DNA of 7,120 nt from an uncultured Campylobacter sp. (GTDB taxonomy: Bacteria > Campylobacterota > Campylobacteria > Campylobacterales > Campylobacteraceae). Positions 6,092 to 7,120 of the stretch are shown one piece after another. Numbering within the stretch: the first letter of the stretch is position 1; every line of letters begins with the position of its first letter. The notes below the pieces were generated by a model. That model did not search any database and was not told the DNA's origin. It saw only the letters and a list, made by a program, of their open reading frames with translations. Where the stretch lies: positions 1 through 7,120 of the forward strand of contig NZ_CALIMY010000067.1 in NCBI RefSeq assembly GCF_938045205.1. Direction: 5' to 3'. A program made the translations under genes and the position numbers.

Positions 6092-6097
6092 TTATAA

Positions 6098-6829
6098 ATG
6101 CTAGAACTCCCCTTTATCGGCGCCGTTGTGGGCTTCATATCGGGCTTTTTCGGTATCGGTGGCGGCACGGTCGTAATGCCCGTGATGATGGCTCTAGGCT
6201 ACGACGTCAAGACCGCCGCGGGCATCTCGGTGATGCAGATGTTCATCATCTCGCTTTTTGGCTCATATCTGAACTACCGCGCGGGCAAGCTTCGCCTAGA
6301 TAGCGGCATCGCGGTGGGGCTCGGAGGGCTGTGCGGCGCGAGCATATCGGGCTTCATCGTAAAATACTCGCCAGAAATCGTGCTTGAGATCGGTCTTTTG
6401 CTGACGCTTGCGATCTCATTTCTTAAACTCTTTAGCACGAACGTAACAAGCGGCGGCAACGCCGATCCTCACGGCGCGGCGCTGTTTTTTATCGGCTTTG
6501 CTATCGGCGCGATCGCGCTTAGCATGGGCGTGGGCGGCGCGGTATTTCTAACGCCCGTATTGGTCGGATTTTTGGGCGTCGATATCAAAAGAGCGGTCAG
6601 CATGGGGCTATTTTTCATCGTTTTCGGCTCATTTAGCGCGCTTTTAAGCCTTTCGTACAACGGCCATGTGGATTACGAACGCGGCGCGCTGCTAGCTGTG
6701 GGCGGGCTTTTGGGCGTGTATTTCGGTACCTCTCAGGCTCGCCGTGCAAAGCGCGAAACGCAGAAAAAATGGCTGCTCGTCCTTTATGTCGTGCTATTTG
6801 CGCTAGCGCTAAAAAAGGTGCTACAGTAG
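6098..6829 (+). CDS. TauE/SafE-family inner-membrane transporter (sulfite/organosulfonate exporter-like permease)
   Basis: The protein has 243 residues, is strongly hydrophobic and has about 7-8 predicted membrane segments (roughly 4-31, 44-60, 68-89, 94-112, 127-158, 167-187, 195-210, 224-240). It shows the duplicated architecture of the family: residues 17-49 (FFGIGGGTVVMPVMMALG, then TAAGISVMQMF) and 142-174 (SMGVGGAVFLTPVLVGFLG, then RAVSMGLFFI) are two copies of the Gly-rich GxGGGxxxxPxL half-site followed by an amphipathic stretch. Members move sulfite, sulfoacetate, taurine-related or other organic anions across the inner membrane; the substrate cannot be assigned. A charged loop (RRAKRETQKK, 215-224) precedes the last segment. 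The gene stands alone between long non-coding stretches, so context gives no substrate clue. It contains no AATT tetramer, unlike every other gene here. Confidence 0.92.
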   Translation: MLELPFIGAVVGFISGFFGIGGGTVVMPVMMALGYDVKTAAGISVMQMFIISLFGSYLNYRAGKLRLDSGIAVGLGGLCGASISGFIVKYSPEIVLEIGLLLTLAISFLKLFSTNVTSGGNADPHGAALFFIGFAIGAIALSMGVGGAVFLTPVLVGFLGVDIKRAVSMGLFFIVFGSFSALLSLSYNGHVDYERGALLAVGGLLGVYFGTSQARRAKRETQKKWLLVLYVVLFALALKKVLQ

Positions 6830-6847
6830 CGCCCGCTGTAGTAGCAC
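6818..6847 (+). terminator. Hairpin overlapping the stop codon of the transporter gene
   Basis: GTGCTAC (6818-6824) pairs with GTAGCAC (6841-6847). After one A-A mismatch, five more pairs follow (two of them G-U in RNA) to a GCCC loop, giving a 12-pair stem. No T-run follows, so it may be a weak terminator or an mRNA 3' stabiliser. The stop TAG at 6827-6829 lies in the left arm. Confidence 0.4.
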
Positions 6848-7120
6848 TGCGGACGATTTTGCCGCGCTATTGTTTTGCTTTGCGATCGTTCCGCTACAAG
6901 TGCAGTTTAGGCGCCTGCTACAGGCACGTCAGAGCGATTCTATGTGCTCTGTTTTGCTACGCCGCCCTTTTGCGTCTCGCAGTTTTGCATTACCGTCCTC
7001 TTACTCTGCGCGCCGCTTGGTCTCCGTCTTTCGGCGGCGCGTAAAACGTCGCGTTCCGTCACGCGAGTAAAATTTTAAAACGAAATTTCAAAAAGCGCGA
7101 GCAAATTTTAAAAGCGGAAT
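6830..7120. other. Right-hand non-coding tail with inverted repeats
   Basis: No gene is supported on either strand; short open frames continue the transporter's alternative frames and lack ribosome sites. It contains a small hairpin GCCTG/CAGGC (6913-6925), a perfect 8-bp inverted repeat CGCGCCGC/GCGGCGCG (7009-7016 with 7034-7041, 17-base loop, no T-run) and three RAATTY sites all in the last 55 bases, where spacer-type sequence resumes. Confidence 0.5.

Larger units (their letters stand above)
5110..6097 (+). other. Gene-poor 990-base region packed with RAATTY hexamers
   Basis: No frame on either strand gives a recognisable protein. The longest open frames (5262-5582 minus and 5759-6061 plus) begin with TTG without a suitable ribosome site, and their residues are what AAATTT repeats encode by chance (K, F, I, N, S). 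By hand count the region holds about 34 RAATTY sites, roughly two thirds AAATTT, the rest GAATTT and AAATTC, and only two AATT in other contexts. Degenerate dispersed repeats and one 41-codon open frame with a ribosome site are listed separately. It may be an expanded intergenic spacer, a decayed gene or a small-RNA locus; the sequence alone does not decide. Confidence 0.6.

Noticed and set aside
5110..6097. CRISPR array or tandem repeat array
   Set aside because: RAATTY spacing is irregular (about 12 to 85 bases) and no conserved repeat-spacer units exist.

Overview
The window looks like a chromosomal segment of a Campylobacter-type epsilonproteobacterium. The evidence is a fused TrpG-TrpD protein as in Campylobacter, A-rich Shine-Dalgarno sites (AAGGA), TTG starts, a mosaic of G+C-rich codons with AAATTT-rich spacers, and weak -35 boxes. 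Sampled G+C is near half overall, which points to a higher-G+C oral-type Campylobacter (C. gracilis or the showae/rectus group) rather than C. jejuni. The species is an inference.

Layout. Bases 1-4251, all minus strand, read right to left: trpE (anthranilate synthase component I), a 316-base spacer with hairpins, trpGD (glutamine amidotransferase fused to anthranilate phosphoribosyltransferase), then a D12-class adenine DNA methyltransferase cut by the left edge. The methyltransferase starts inside the trpGD stop codon, has a Shine-Dalgarno site and is clearly A+T richer than trpGD. It sits where C. jejuni has trpF. TrpE and TrpGD together make anthranilate and attach it to PRPP, the first two steps of tryptophan synthesis. 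Divergent from trpE on the plus strand is yaaA (peroxide stress, DUF328), then about 990 bases with no convincing gene, then a TauE/SafE-family membrane transporter. The last 290 bases hold hairpins only.

Most notable signals. (1) The hexamer RAATTY (mostly AAATTT) occurs about 34 times in the kilobase between yaaA and the transporter, against 1-2 expected by base composition, and nearly every AATT there sits in that context. RAATTY is the site methylated by CtsM in C. jejuni, where methylation marks DNA for natural transformation. (2) TrpE carries an extra block of about 90 residues just before its conserved GAGAGIV strand, and the DNA for that block has RAATTY at intergenic density, about four times the rest of the gene. 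(3) The transporter gene has no AATT at all. (4) The adenine methyltransferase has inserted into, or replaced part of, the trp operon. Whether it has anything to do with RAATTY is open.
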